NCBI GenBank assembly: GCA_024114885.1
Contig: CP099419.1
Location: 248,001 to 312,000 of the forward strand
Direction of reading: 5' to 3'
DNA length: 64,000 nt
Source: Septoria linicola
Taxonomy: Eukaryota; Ascomycota; Dothideomycetes; Mycosphaerellales; Mycosphaerellaceae
Under the pieces are notes generated by a model that had not been told where the DNA came from, searched no databases, and saw only the letters and a program-made list of their open reading frames with translations. The translations under genes and the position numbers were made by a program. Shown in pieces: positions 1 through 12,803 of this stretch (position 1 is its first letter; the number at the start of each line of letters is the position of its first letter).

Positions 1-204
1 ACAAGAGGTAGATAAGTAGTATATAGCTATATAGAAGTAGACTAAGAAACACCCTAATAGGTACTATATAAAGCTAGAGCCTTCTATCGTCTATAATTAA
101 TTAATAGACGACGATTAGTATATAATTAAGTAGTATCGCGAGATCCTCTAGCTATTAAAGATAGTAATAAAGATACTATAGGGCACTAGCGGTAGCAAGT
201 TTAG
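1..204 (+). mobile_element. hAT transposon fragment, left of the copia insertion
   Basis: AT-rich, almost free of CA and TG, with many stops. It ends in tttag, and the same five bases restart at 12804 after the copia element. The stretch is therefore the upstream part of the hAT transposase relic that continues at 12809. No domain is recognisable in these 204 bases alone. The assignment rests on the target duplication and on the same codon texture (CG kept, CA lost) on both sides. The element continues off the left edge of the window. Confidence 0.55.
200..204. repeat. Target-site duplication of the outer copia element, left copy
   Basis: tttag directly abuts the outer end of the left LTR. 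The matching tttag is at 12804-12808, directly after the right LTR. A 5-bp duplication is the normal Ty1/copia integration footprint. Confidence 0.85.
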
Positions 205-481
205 TATTAAAAGTAGAGGGCGTATTATATACTATATAATATTAAGGAGAGTATAGCGTAGTAAAGAAGAATAGGGGATTAATCTTGAACTAACTTATAT
301 ATATAGTATAGTAGTAATATGCTAGGAACTAAATACAAAGTTAATTAAGTTAGTTATCTAAGAAGAGAAGAAAGCGAAGCAAGATATACCTCTTACTAAG
401 CCTTAGGTAGATGCCTTAGGTATCTAGAACTATACTTAGATGTCTATATCTAGACTAACTATCTAGGATATATTCTTAACA
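205..481 (-). repeat. LTR of outer copia element (its 3' LTR)
   Basis: 277 bp, reading tattaaaag...attcttaaca on the plus strand. The expected TG...CA termini are TA...CA here, as RIP would leave them. It is near-identical to the LTR at 12527-12803, and the differences I compared are all A/G or C/T transitions. Confidence 0.93.
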
Positions 482-3400
482 CTCCTACTTATACTATATA
501 GTTAGATCTTTTAATAGATTATCTATAGTACTTAAATACTAGTCCTAATCTTAATTAGTTATTAAGTACTTACTTTTTAGACTAATAACTAGATAGTACT
601 AACTATTAATCTAATAAACTTTCTATACTACTATCTCCTATAAAAAGGTAAAAGAAATACCTTCTATAAGATCTTCCTCCTCTCTTATATAGAAGTAGAT
701 TATTTAGGATATAGATTATCTAGTAAGTTGCTCCTATCCTTTCTTATAGCTAATTCTAATAGCTTCCTAGATTTCTTATAGCCTAGTCCTCTACTTAGTT
801 ATATTCTATATAGCTTCTTAGTTCCCTAATAGCCTTTAGGGTATACTATTCTTAGCTATAAGGATCTTATATTAAGCTAGGGAGTAGAGTAACTATATAC
901 TAGTAGTAGAGATAATAGCTACTATAGAGGAGGTCTTTAATATTAACTAGTACTTAGCCTTAGAGAGTATCTAGTTTAGCTAGATACTATATAGTAATAT
1001 TATAGTTAGTAATAGGTCTAATATTAGTAAAGGAATTTAGGACTTTATAAAGTCTAACTAAGGAAGAGTTAAGTAACTAAAATCTTTCTTTTAGACTCCT
1101 CTTAGTCTAACTCTAAGGCTTAGAGTTATCTTTTATATATCTCTTATATAAGGTAGAGCTACCTTATAAACTCCTAAAACTATAGTCTATTCTTTAGCTT
1201 AGTAAGACTATCTACTACTATCTCTTTTATATTTATATATTCTATAGAGATAAGTCTGTTCTACTAGAGCTTTCTTATAGTATTATATAAGATATTAATA
1301 TATTTAGACTTATTATAAATATATAAGTCCTTAACTAGAGTAAGGGCAGCTTAGTTATTACCTTTTAGCTAAATTAGCCTAATTCTAGTAATAGTTTCCT
1401 AGTTACTAAGGATCCTTAGTTAGTAAGAATATTCTTCTACTAACTCTAGGTATCTAAGCTTTCTTAAAAGAGTACTAAGGAACTATAACTATTTTATATA
1501 TACTCCTATAGCTATATATTTAGCTTCTATTATAGATATAGCTATAGATTTCTACTTCTTACTTATCTAGGAGATTAGTATACTATAGAGGAAGAAAACA
1601 TATCTAAGGATTAAGACTCTATTAGTCTTATCTATTATATAGTTAGAGTCTATATATCTAGTAAGATAGCCTTAACTATTCCTTAAGTATCTTAAACTAA
1701 GGTCTAGGTTTAATCTTAGGTATCTAGTTAGCTTCTTTAGAGCCTTTATATATCCTACTATTAGATTACTAATATAGGAGCTTAACCTTCTAAGAGTAAA
1801 TAAGATATCTAGTCTTATAATAGTTATAAGCTATATCTATATTCTAATAATAGATTAGTACTCCTATTTATTATACCTTTTATTATTTAGTCTAGTAGGC
1901 TTTAGACTTTTATAGCTATCTATTAGTAAAAGAGGTAGTAATATAGTTTCTTAGCCTATTCCTATCTTAGCTAGGTTCTCTTAGATATAGTGCTTCTAGT
2001 TAAGTTTTAGCTAGCCTTACTATCTATTTCTTATTAGTCTTATTCTAAGAATCTTATCTAGTTCTCTAAGATCTTTAATCTTAAAGACCTTACTAAGTTA
2101 GTCTTTAAACTAGAGGACATCTTCTAGTCTCTCTATAGTAATAGGTATATTATTAATATAGATTAGGATTATTAGGTCTTTCCTTTTCTTATAGATTAGA
2201 AGATATAGGTCTACTTCTAATTATCTAAATCCTATTCCTTTTAGCTTTAATATATATAGCTAATTCTAGTCTCTTATAGCTTACTTTAGCCTATAGAGAC
2301 TCCTTAGAACTTATAAGACTATACTAGTTAGTAGGTTAATACCTAGTAGTAGGATTATATAGATGTCCTTATATAGGATACTCTCTATAAATATATTATT
2401 TATATCTATTTAGTATAGAACTAGGTCCTTCTTATAGACTATAGCTATAAATCCTCTTAGAGTATCCTACCTAACTATAGAGGTAAAAGTTTCTATATAG
2501 TCTACTCTATACTTTTAGGAGAACCTTCTTATAACTAGTCTTGCCTTAAACTTTTTAATAGTACTACTAAGTTTTCTCTTAATATTAAAGACCTATTTTA
2601 AGATAACTAAGTTAGCCTCTTTTAGTAGAACTACTATAGTCTAGGTATTATTACTTATAAGTATATCTAGCTTCTTCTAAATAGCTTCTTACTAGAGATA
2701 ACTCTACTTAGAATTACTTACTACTTCCTTATAGTTCTTTAGGATTAGAACCTCCTATTTATATATTCCTACTTCTTTAGTAGTAGAGAATATAATCTCT
2801 TTAACTTCCTTTAAGAATTCTAAGTCCTATAGAATATCTAGGTTAATAGAGCTTATAGCTAAGAAGAAAGCCTAATACTCTAGGAGCATTTCCTTATCTA
2901 GCTAATTATTCTAATCTAACTTAAGCCTAATTAGCTTTAGCTTCTAGTTAAATCTATTAAGTTCCTAGGATACTTTCCTCTTTCTAAGAGTTTATTTTAA
3001 GACTATCTACTCCTAATCTATCTTTATAGTTTTTTAGGTAGAATTCTTAGATTCTTTTTTAACTTTCTTTTAGTCTAGGAATTTTCTATACTCTTCTATA
3101 TCTTCTAGTAGAGGTAGAAGTTATATAAAGAGTTTCTTTCCTTCTTAAACCTATACTAATAGCTAAAAGGAAGGAGGCTTCTACTAGCTTAGATTAGGAG
3201 TACCTAGAGTACTCCTACTAGTTTATAGAGTAGGCTAGCTAATAGTTCTTAATCTTCTAATAGGTCTTCTTTCTAAAGCTAAACTAGAGAGATTCTTAAT
3301 CTTAATATTTAAGTCTAATTCTCTACCTAGCTTATTTTTAAAAAAGATTATATTAGTATACTACTTAATAGCCTTTATATCTAGCTCCTAGAACTTCTAT

Positions 3401-5390
3401 ACCTTTATTATATTATTATAGTATCTAATAAATATAGTATTCTTTCCTCTATTTATTAGTTTATTACTCTTTACCTACTAAGGCTATACTCTTATATCTA
3501 TATATACTATAGCTCTATATCCCTATACCTTAAGGTAAGAGACTATTAGTTTAATCCTATTAAAAGCTTTATTAGGTAAGAGCTTAAATCTCTTAATATT
3601 AGATCTATTTAGGAGCTTATTCCTTATATATACCTATACTTTAAAGGCTTCTAGCTAAAACTTAATAGGTATCTTACTTTCTTTAAGTATTACTCTAATA
3701 GAGGCCTCTAATATTTAGATAGACCTCTTAACTACTCTATTCTAGAGTAAATTATAGGCCTTAGTTAGCTTAAGAGTAATTCTAAAGTCCTTCTCCTATT
3801 ATTTAATTAAAGTAGTAATCTCTCTAGTATTATTAGCTTTTATAGACTTAAGGAGTACTACTAACTACCTTTCTACTTTAATCCTCTAGTTCTAAAGAGT
3901 AGTTAGTATATCTAATCTAGTCTTAAGTAGAAATACCTATTTCTTTCTTAAGAAGTTATTAATAATCTTAAGCTACTATATAAAACCTTTTACTAATAAT
4001 AGTAATAGTCTATAGATATCTACTAATATAAGAGCTAATCTTTTAGATCTTCTCTTAATAGACTTACTTAGGTATTTCTTTATTTTGCCTATTATATAGA
4101 TCCTATACTTATACTCTTCCTAGCTAGGAATTAGAATTCTTTTCTTTAGGTTAGTAATTTTATAAAAGTTTAAGAGTAACTCTCTTCTAAAGTATATAAA
4201 TCTTCTATATTATAGCTTCTACTATTTTAGATCCTTCTCTAATAGAGTAGTATAGGCATTATTAACCTTTATAGGATTATATAGTAAGTAATATAACTTT
4301 TCCTATAGGAGAGGTAATATCTTACTAATAAATAGAATACCTCTAACTAGCTTAGTCTTTATAACTATTTAGCTATCTAGAGAGGTAAGAGTAAAGTTAG
4401 GCTTTTAGACTCTAAATTACTTACTAAATTAATCCTATAATATAAGATTTACTCTAAGATTAGGAATAAATAGTACCTTATCAAGTAGAACTTCTCCTCC
4501 TAAGATTCCTTTTATCTATACTAGTCTAGAGTAGGTTATATAGAGGTATCCTCCTCCTACCTTAATCTATACTTTCTTCTTTAGTAGCTTTACTAATCTA
4601 AAGAAGGATAGTTAGTTAGTTATATAGGATAAGGTATAGGAATCTAAGAGCTATTCTTAGGGTAATAACTTGCCTTTAGCTTTAATTATAGAATAGGCTA
4701 ACTTATCTTAATTATTATCTTCTAATAGGGAATTATTATTACTTCTAGAACTAGAATAAGTTCTAGAATTAGAATTAGAACTAGACTCCTAGGCTAAAAA
4801 TCTTTTCTTTAGAAGCTTTCTAGACTTTTCTATCCTCTAAAGCTACTTACCTATTCTCTAGATAGCCTTTTTTAGCTTATTATATAATAATAACTTATAG
4901 ATAGCTTTCTTAATATATCTAGTATTCTTTAGTAAAAAGGATTTTCTAACCTTCTCTTTAAGAAATAATCCCTAAGAGTTCTTCTAGTTCTTAGTACTAT
5001 TTCTTTACTAGAATAGTTTCTTAGTAGTAGAGAGGTTAGGATAATCTTTTAACTAGTACTTCTCTTTCTTATAGAGCTAGTATATTAGTAGAGACTTTCT
5101 TTAGTAGAGCTACCTAGAATAGAATATAGCTATATCTATATCTATCTTATCTAGATTATCTCTTACCTCTTAGAACTTAAGTAGAAGGAGAATAGTATCT
5201 ATATCTAAAGATAGTTAAGTTATAATAGTATCCTTAGCTACTTAGTATAATATAGGTAGAGACTATAAGAGATACTTTAGCCTTTTCTCTTAGCTCTAGT
5301 AGTAAGTTTCCTAAGGATTAATCTTAGTAATCCTCTTACCTAGGACTCTAAGGTATCTCTATACTTCTCTAATTGTCTTATTAGGTAATA
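482..5390 (-). pseudogene. pol relic of outer copia element
   Basis: Reverse-complement counterpart of the inner element's interior from about 6.5 kb to 11410. It encodes, in stop-ridden form, the integrase, reverse transcriptase and RNase H regions. The RT region lies around 2.0-2.7 kb and the RNase H region around 1.45-1.6 kb. The break at 5390 is the exact insertion point of the inner element. No usable frame remains. Confidence 0.8.
5386..5390. repeat. Target-site duplication of the inner copia element, left copy
   Basis: taata abuts the LTR that starts at 5391. The partner taata is at 11688-11692, directly after the LTR that ends at 11687. The uninterrupted sequence still exists in the inner element near 6490-6520, as the reverse complement, and shows a single taata there. 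That confirms the duplication. Confidence 0.88.
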
Positions 5391-5667
5391 TATTAAGAAT
5401 ATATCCTAGATAGTTAGTCTAGATATAGATATCTAAGTATAGTTCTAGATACCTAAGGTATCTACCTAAGGCTTAGTAAGAGGTATATCTTGCTTCTCTT
5501 TCTTCTCTTCTTAGATAACTAACTTAATTAACTTTATATTTAGTTCCTAGTATATTACTACTATACTATATATATAAGTTAGTTTAAGATTAATCCTCTA
5601 TTCTTCTTTACTACGCTATACCCTCCTTAATATTATATAGTATATAATACGCTCTCTACTTTTAATA
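5391..5667 (+). repeat. 5' LTR of inner copia element
   Basis: 277 bp, starts tattaagaat and ends cttttaata. It is the same sequence as 11411-11687 and the reverse complement of the LTRs at 205-481 and 12527-12803. Confidence 0.93.
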
Positions 5668-5678
5668 GGTTATAAGCC
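5668..5678 (+). other. Primer-binding site of inner copia element (half-tRNA iMet type)
   Basis: ggttataagcc follows the 5' LTR directly. Undoing one RIP change (TA back to TG) gives a perfect complement to the anticodon stem-loop of initiator tRNA-Met. This is the internal site used by copia-type elements that prime from a cleaved half tRNA. The mirror-image site of the outer element is at 12516-12526. The role is inferred from position and match. Confidence 0.55.
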
Positions 5679-5799
5679 TAGGTTTATATACTAAATAGGA
5701 GTAACCTATATTAGTATAGGTTACTTATATCCCTTATAGTTTATAGAAAACATTTAGGGCCTAGAAGTTTCTCTAACTATATTACTAACGAAGCTAGTT

Positions 5800-8700
5800 T
5801 ATACCTAGTAGTATATAAGTTAGTAAAGATCTCTATAAGATAGTAGTATATTTCTACTTTATTAATACCTACCTAGTTCTCTACTATTATACCTAGTATT
5901 ACTAGAGTTAGAAGAGGCTACCTAGCCTTCCTACTACCTAGTAGTAGAAACTCTACTAAGAGAGAAAGATCTAAGTCTTAGTAATTTCCTAAATACGAGG
6001 AATCTCTATCCCTTAGAGCTAGTCTCCCTACTATAAGAAATTACTCTTCTCTAGAATCCTTAGCTAGTCTAAAGTATTCTACTAATTATTTATTCTATTT
6101 ACCTATTTCTATAATAGACTAAGAGGATAAGAAGAGCTAAAGGATTCTAATCCTAGATAGAACTAACTAGAAGAAATAGTTTAAGCTATAGATAGATAAG
6201 CTAGAAGGAAAGGACTATTTCTAGGCTATTAGCTAACTAATTGTTAGAGAGAACCTATATATAGTTTAGTAGGATACTAGTCTCTAGATATATATTACTT
6301 AGAATTAATACTTCTTAAAAGATAATATAGTATATAGGTTTAGTATTAGATATAGTATTAGTAAAGATAATAAGATAGAGCTAGAGATATAGTATATTAC
6401 TATACTAGTAGCTAAGATATAGGTAATTCTCTAGAACAAGTATAATAGAGTCCTAAAGTCCTATACTATAGGTCTAATTAAGTAGTTTATTATATATAGG
6501 ATATTATCTAATAAGATAATTAGGGAAGTATAGAGATACCTTAGAGTCCTAGGTAAGAGAATTACTAAGATTAATCCTTAGGAAACTTACTACTAGAGCT
6601 AAGAGAAAAGACTAAAGTATCTTCTATAGTCTTTACCTATATTATACTAAGTAGCTAAGGATACTATTATAACTTAACTATCCTTAGATATAAATACTAT
6701 TCTCCTTCTACTTAAGTCCTAAGAGGTAAGAGATAACCTAGATAAGATAGATATAGATATAGCTATATTCTATCCTAGATAGCCTTACTAAGGAAAGTCT
6801 CTACTAATATACTAGCTTTATAAGAAAGGGAAGTACTAGTTAAAAGATTATTCTAACCTCTCTACTACTAAGAAACTATCTTAGTAAAGAAATAGTACTA
6901 AGAACTAGAAGGACCCTTAGGAATTATTTTTTAAAGAAAGGGTTAGAAGATCCTTTTTACTAAAAAATACTAGATATATTAAAAAAGCTATCTATAAGTT
7001 ATTATTATATAATAAGCTAAAGAAGGCTATCTAAAGAATAGGCAAGTAGTTTTAGAGGATAGAAAAGTCTAGAAAGCTTCTAAAGAAAGGATTTTTAGCC
7101 TAGGAGTCTAGTTCTAGTTCTAATTCTAGAATTTATTCTAGTTCTAGAAGTAATAATAATTCCCTATTAGAAGATAATAATTAAGATAAGTTAGCCTATT
7201 CTATAATTAAGGCTAAAAGTAAGTTATTACCTTAAGAATAGCTCTTAGATTCCTATACCTTATCTTATATAACTAACTAACTATCCTTCTTTAGATTAGT
7301 AAAGCTACTAAGGAAGAAAGTATAGATTAAGGTAGGAGGAGGATACCTCTATATAACCTACTCTAGACTAGTATAGATAAAAGGAATCTTAGAAAGAGAA
7401 GTTCTACTTAATAGAGTACTATTTATTCCTAATCTTAGAGTAAATCTTATATTATAGGATTAGTTTAGTAAGCAATTTAGAGTCTAAAAGCCTAACTTTA
7501 CTCTTACCTCCCTAGATAGCTAAATAGTTATAAAGACTAAGCTAGTTAGAGGTATTCTATTTATTAGTAAGATATTACCTCTCCTATAGGAAAAGTTATA
7601 TTACTTACTATATAATCCTATAGAGGTTAATAATATTTATACTACTCTATTAGAGAAGGATCTAAAATAGTAGAAGCTATAGTATAGAAGATTTATATAC
7701 TTTAGAAGAAGGTTACTCTTAAACCTTTATAAAGTTACTAACCTAAAGGAAAGAATTCTAATTCCTAGCTAAGAAGAGTATAAGTATAGGATCTATATAA
7801 TAGGTAAAATAAAGAAATACTTAGGTAAGTCTATTAAGAGAAGACCTAAAAGATTAGCTCTTATATTAGTAGATATCTATAGACTATTACTATTATTAGT
7901 AAAAGGTTTTATATAGTAGCTTAAGATTATTAATAATTTCTTAAGAAAGAAATAGGCATTTCTACTTAAAGCTAGATTAGATATACTAACTACTCTTTAG
8001 AACTAGAGGATTAAGGTAGAAAGATAGTTAGTAGTACTCCTTAAGTCTATAAGGGCTAATAATACTAGAGAGATTACTACTTTAATTAAATAGTAGGAGA
8101 AGGACTTTAGAATTACTCTTAAGCTAACTAAGGCCTATAATTTACTCTAGAATAGAGTAGTTAAGAGGTCTATCTAAATATTAGAGGCCTCTATTAGAGT
8201 AATACTTAAAGAAAGTAAGATACCTATTAAGTTTTAGCTAGAAGCCTTTAAAGTATAGGTATATATAAGGAACAAGCTTCTAAATAGATTTAATATTAAG
8301 AGATTTAAGCTCTTATCTAATAAAGCTTTTAATAGGATTAAACTAATAGTCTCTTACCTTAAGGTATAGGGATATAGAGCTATAGTATATATAGATATAA
8401 GAGTATAGCCTTAGTAGGTAAGAAGTAATAAACTAATAAATAGAGGAAAGGATACTATATTTATTAGATACTATAATAATATAGTAAAGGTATAGAAGTT
8501 CTAGGAGCTAGATATAAAAGCTATTAAGTAGTATACTAATATAATCTTTTTTAAAAATAAGCTAGGTAGAGAATTAGACTTAAATATTAAAATTAAGAAT
8601 CTCTCTAGTTTAGCTCTAGAAAGAAGACCTATTAGAAGACTAAGAACTATTAGCTAGCCTACTCTATAAGCTAGTAGGAGTACCTTAGGTATTTCTAGTC

Positions 8701-11400
8701 TAAGCTAGTAGAAGCCTCCTCCCTTTTAGCTATTAGTATAGGTTTAGGAAGGAAAGAAACTCTTTATATAACTTCTACCTCTACTAGAAGATATAGAAGA
8801 GTATAGAAAATTCCTAGACTAAAAGAAAGTTAAAAAAGAATCTAAGAATTCTACCTAAAAAACTATAGAGATAGATTAGGAGTAGATAGTCTTAAAGTAA
8901 ACTCTTAGAAAAAGGAAAGTATCTTAGGAACTTAATAGATTTAACTAGAAGCTAAAGCTAATTAGGCTTAAGTTAGATTAGAATAGTTAGCTAGATAAGG
9001 AAATGCTCCTAGAGTATTAGGCTTTCTTCTTAGCTATAAGCTCTATTAACCTAGATATCCTATAGGACTTAGAATTCTTAGAGAAAGTTAAAGAGATTAT
9101 ATTCTCTACTACTAAAGAAGTAGGAATATATAAATAGGAGGTTCTAATCCTAAGGAACTATAAGGAAGTAGTAAGTAATCCTAAGTAGGGTTATCTCTAG
9201 TAAGAAGCTATTTAGAAGAAGCTAGATATACTTATAAGTAATAATACCTAGACTATAGTAGTCCTACTAAAAGAGGCTAACTTAGTTATCTTAAGATAGG
9301 TCTTTAATATTAAGAGAAAACTTAGTAGTACTATTAAAAAGTTTAAGGCAAGACTAGTTATAAGAAAGTTCTCCTAAAAGTATAGAGTAGACTATATAGA
9401 AACTTTTACCTCTATAGTTAGATAGGATACTCTAAGAGGATTTATAGCTATAGTCTATAAGAAGGACCTAGTTCTATACTAAGTAGATATAAACAATATA
9501 TTTATAGAGAGTACCCTATATAAGGATATCTATATAATCCTACTACTAGGTATTAACCTACTAACTAGTATAGTCTTATAAGTTCTAAGGAGTCTCTATA
9601 GGCTAAAGTAAGCTATAAGAGACTAGAATTAGCTATATATATTAAAGCTAAAAGGAATAGAATTTAGATAATTAGAAGTAGACCTATATCTTCTAATCTA
9701 TAAGAAAAGGAAAGACCTAATAATCCTAATCTATATTAATAATATACCTATTACTATAGAGAGACTAGAAGATATCCTCTAGTTTAAAGACTAACTTAGT
9801 AAGGTCTTTAAGATTAAAGATCTTAGAGAACTAGATAAGATTCTTAAAATAAGACTAATAAGAAATAGATAGCAAGGCTAGCTAAAACTTAACTAGAAGT
9901 ACTATATCTAAGAGAACCTAGCTAAGATAGAAATAGGCTAAGAAACTATATTACTAACTCTTTTACTAATAGACAGCTATAAAAGTCTAAAGCCTACTAG
10001 ACTAAATAATAAAAGGTATAATAAATAGGAGTACTAATCTATTATTAGAATATAGATATAGCTTATAACTATTATAAGACTAGATATCTTATTTGCCCTT
10101 AGAAGGTTAAGCTCCTATATTAGTAATCTAATAGTAGGATATATAAAGGCTCTAAAAAAGCTAACTAGATACCTAAGATTAAACCTAGACCTTAGTTTAA
10201 GATACTTAAGGAATAGTTAAGGCTATCTTACTAGATATATAGACTCTAACTATATAATAGATAAGACTAATAGAGTCTTAATCCTTAGATATGTTTTCTT
10301 CTTCTATAGTATACTAATCTCCTAGATAAGTAAGAAGTAGAAATCTATAGCTATATCTATAATAGAAGCTAAATATATAGCTATAGGAGTATATATAAAA
10401 CAGTTATAGTTCCTTAGTACTCTTTTAAGAGAGCTTAGATACCTAGAGTTAGTAGAAGAATATTCTTACTAACTAAGGATCCTTAGTAACTAGGAAACTA
10501 TTACTAGAATTAGGCTAATTTAGCTAAAAGGTAATAACTAAGCTACCCTTACTCTAGTTAAGGACTTATATATTTATAATAAGTCTAAATATATTAATAT
10601 CTTATATAATGCTATAAGAAAGCTCTAGTAGAATAGACTTATCTCTATAGAATATATAAATATAAAAGAGATAGTAGTAGATAGTCTTACTAAGCTAAAG
10701 AATAGACTATAGTTTTAGGAGTTTATAAGGTAGCTCTACCTTATATAAGAGATATATAAAAGATAACTCTAAGCCTTAGAGTTAGACTAAGAGGAGTCTA
10801 AAAGAAAGATTTTAGTTACTTAACTCCTCTTTAGTTAGACTTTATAAAGTCCTAAATTCCCTTACTAATATTAGACCTATTACTAACTATAATATTACTA
10901 TATAGTACCTAGCTAAACTAGACACCCTCTAAGGCTAAGTACTAGTTAATATTAAAGACCTCCTCTATAGTAGCTATTATCTCTACTACTAGTATATAGT
11001 TACTCTACTCTCTAGCTTAATATAAGATCTCTATAGCTAAGAATAGTATACTCTAAAGGCTATTAGAGAACTAAGAAGCTATATAGAATATAACTAAGTA
11101 GAGGACTAGGCTATAAGGAATCTAGAGAGCTATTAGAATTAGCTATAAGAAAGGATAGGAGCAACTTACTAGATAGTCTATATCCTAAACAATCCACTCC
11201 TATATAAGAGAGAAGGAAGATCTTATAGAAGGTATTTCTTTTACCTTTTTATAGGAGATAGTAGTATAGAAAGTTTATTAGATTAATAGTTAGTACTATC
11301 TAGTTATTAGTCTAAAAAGCAAGTACTTAATAACTAATTAAGATTAGGACTAGTATTTAAGTACTATAGATAATCTATTAAAAGATCTAACTATATAGTA
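5800..11400 (+). pseudogene. gag-pol relic of inner copia element
   Basis: Conceptual translation, ignoring stops, still shows a copia polyprotein. The region from about 9.19 kb keeps the RT opening block (NNTWT, then WVFNIKRK, then KARLVIRKFSQ). The catalytic YVDD box survives as YINN near 9733-9745. The RNase H core (KSIA...EAKYIAIG) is at about 10.33-10.39 kb. The integrase region (about 7.86-8.56 kb) carries the segment ending in a LLQNRVVKRSIQ-like block. Stops are mostly TAG and TAA from CAG, CAA and TGG, as RIP produces. Confidence 0.85.
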
Positions 11401-11410
11401 TAAGTAGGAG

Positions 11411-11687
11411 TATTAAGAATATATCCTAGATAGTTAGTCTAGATATAGATATCTAAGTATAGTTCTAGATACCTAAGGCATCTACCTAAGGCTTAGTAAG
11501 AGGTACATCTTGCTTCTCTTTCTTCTCTTCTTAGATAACTAACTTAATTAACTTTGTATTTAGTTCCTAGTATATTACTACTATACTATATATATAAGTT
11601 AGTTTAAGATTAATCCCCTATTCTTCTTTACTACGCTATACCCTCCTTAATATTATATAGTATATAATACGCCCTCTACTTTTAATA
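11411..11687 (+). repeat. 3' LTR of inner copia element
   Basis: 277 bp, tattaagaat...cttttaata. It keeps a few unmutated sites (ggcatctacc, gtacatcttg, actttgtatt) that are mutated in the 5' LTR, so the two LTRs were hit independently. Confidence 0.93.
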
Positions 11688-12526
11688 TAATATCCTATAT
11701 ATAATAAACTACTTAATTAGACTTATAGTATAGGACTTTAGGACTCTATTATACTTGTTCTAGAGAATTACCTATATCTTAGCTACTAATATAGTAATAT
11801 ACTATGTCTCTAGCTCTATCTTATTATCCTTACTAATACTATATCTAATACTAAACCTCTATACTATATTATCTTTTAAGAAGTATTAATTCTAAGTAAT
11901 ATGCACCTAGAGACTAGTATCCTACTAAACTATATATAGGTTCCCTCTAATAATTAGTTAGCTAATAGCCTAGAACTAGTCCTTTCCTTCTAGCTTGTCT
12001 GTCTATAGCTTGAACTATTTCTTCTAGTTAGTTCTATCTAGGATTAGAATCCTTTAGCTCTTCTTGTCCTCTTAGTCTATTATAGAAATAGGTAAATAGA
12101 ATAAATAATTAGTAGAATGCTTTAGACTAGCTAAGGATTCTAGAGAAGAGTAATTTCTTATAGTAGAGAGACTAGCTCTAAGGGATAGAGATTCCTCGTA
12201 TTTAGGAAATTACTAAGACTTAGATCTTTCTCTCTTAGTAGAGTTTCTACTACTAGGTAGTAGGAAGGCTAGGTAGCCTCTTCTAACTCTAGTAATACTA
12301 GGTATAATAGTAGAGAACTAGGCAGGTATTAATAATATAGAAACATACTACTATCTTATAGAGATCTTTACTAACTTATATACTACTAGGTACAAACTAG
12401 CTTCGTTAGTAATATAGTTAGGGAAACTTCTAGGCCCTAAATGTTTTCTATAAACTATAAGGGATATAAGTAACCTATACTAATATAGGTTACTCCTATT
12501 TAGTATATAAACCTAGGCTTATAACC
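11688..12526 (-). pseudogene. Leader and gag relic of outer copia element
   Basis: Reverse complement of about 5668-6510 of the inner element, that is, the primer site, leader and gag of the outer copy. It begins with the second taata target duplication (11688-11692). No open frame remains. Confidence 0.85.
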
Positions 12527-12803
12527 TATTAAAAGTAGAGGGCGTATTATATGCTATATAATATTAAGGAGGGTATAGCGTAGTAAAGAAGAATAGGAGA
12601 TTAATCTTAAACTAACTTATATATATAGTATAGTAGTAATATACTAGGAACTAAATATAAAGTTAATTAAGTTAGTTATCTAAGAAGAGAAGAAAGCGAA
12701 GCAAGATATACCTCTTACTAAGCCTTAGGTAGATGCCTTAGGTATCTAGAACTATACTTAGATGTCTATGTCTAGACTAACTATCTAGGATACATTCTTA
12801 ACA
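12527..12803 (-). repeat. LTR of outer copia element (its 5' LTR)
   Basis: 277 bp, same orientation as 205-481. It keeps TG at a few places (atatgctat, gatgtctatgtc) where the other LTR has TA, and the reverse holds elsewhere. Confidence 0.93.

Larger units (their letters stand above)
5391..11687 (+). mobile_element. Inner Ty1/copia LTR retrotransposon, RIP-mutated, inserted into its own relative
   Basis: Two direct 277-bp LTRs (5391-5667, 11411-11687) enclose a 5.7-kb interior, with the 5-bp target duplication taata outside. Length is 6297 bp. The order is primer site, leader, gag (about 5.8-6.95 kb), integrase (about 7.85-8.56 kb), reverse transcriptase (about 9.16-9.9 kb), RNase H (about 10.25-10.7 kb), then a short purine-rich tract before the 3' LTR. 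It lies opposite in direction to the element it entered. The frames are full of TAG and TAA made by C-to-T change at CpA, so it is inactive. Confidence 0.95.
205..12803 (-). mobile_element. Outer Ty1/copia LTR retrotransposon, RIP-mutated, split by a second copy
   Basis: Bounded by two 277-bp LTRs in the same orientation (205-481 and 12527-12803), flanked by the 5-bp duplication tttag. On the minus strand the order is 5' LTR (12803-12527), primer site, leader and gag (to 11688), then pol (5390-482), then 3' LTR. The two internal parts are the reverse complement of the second element's interior, for example 482-560 against about 11335-11410. Removing the inserted copy and one target duplication leaves 6297 bp, the same length as the inserted copy. 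No frame is open, and CA and TG are almost gone, so it is dead. The ancestor was a full copia element with gag, integrase, reverse transcriptase and RNase H. Confidence 0.93.
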
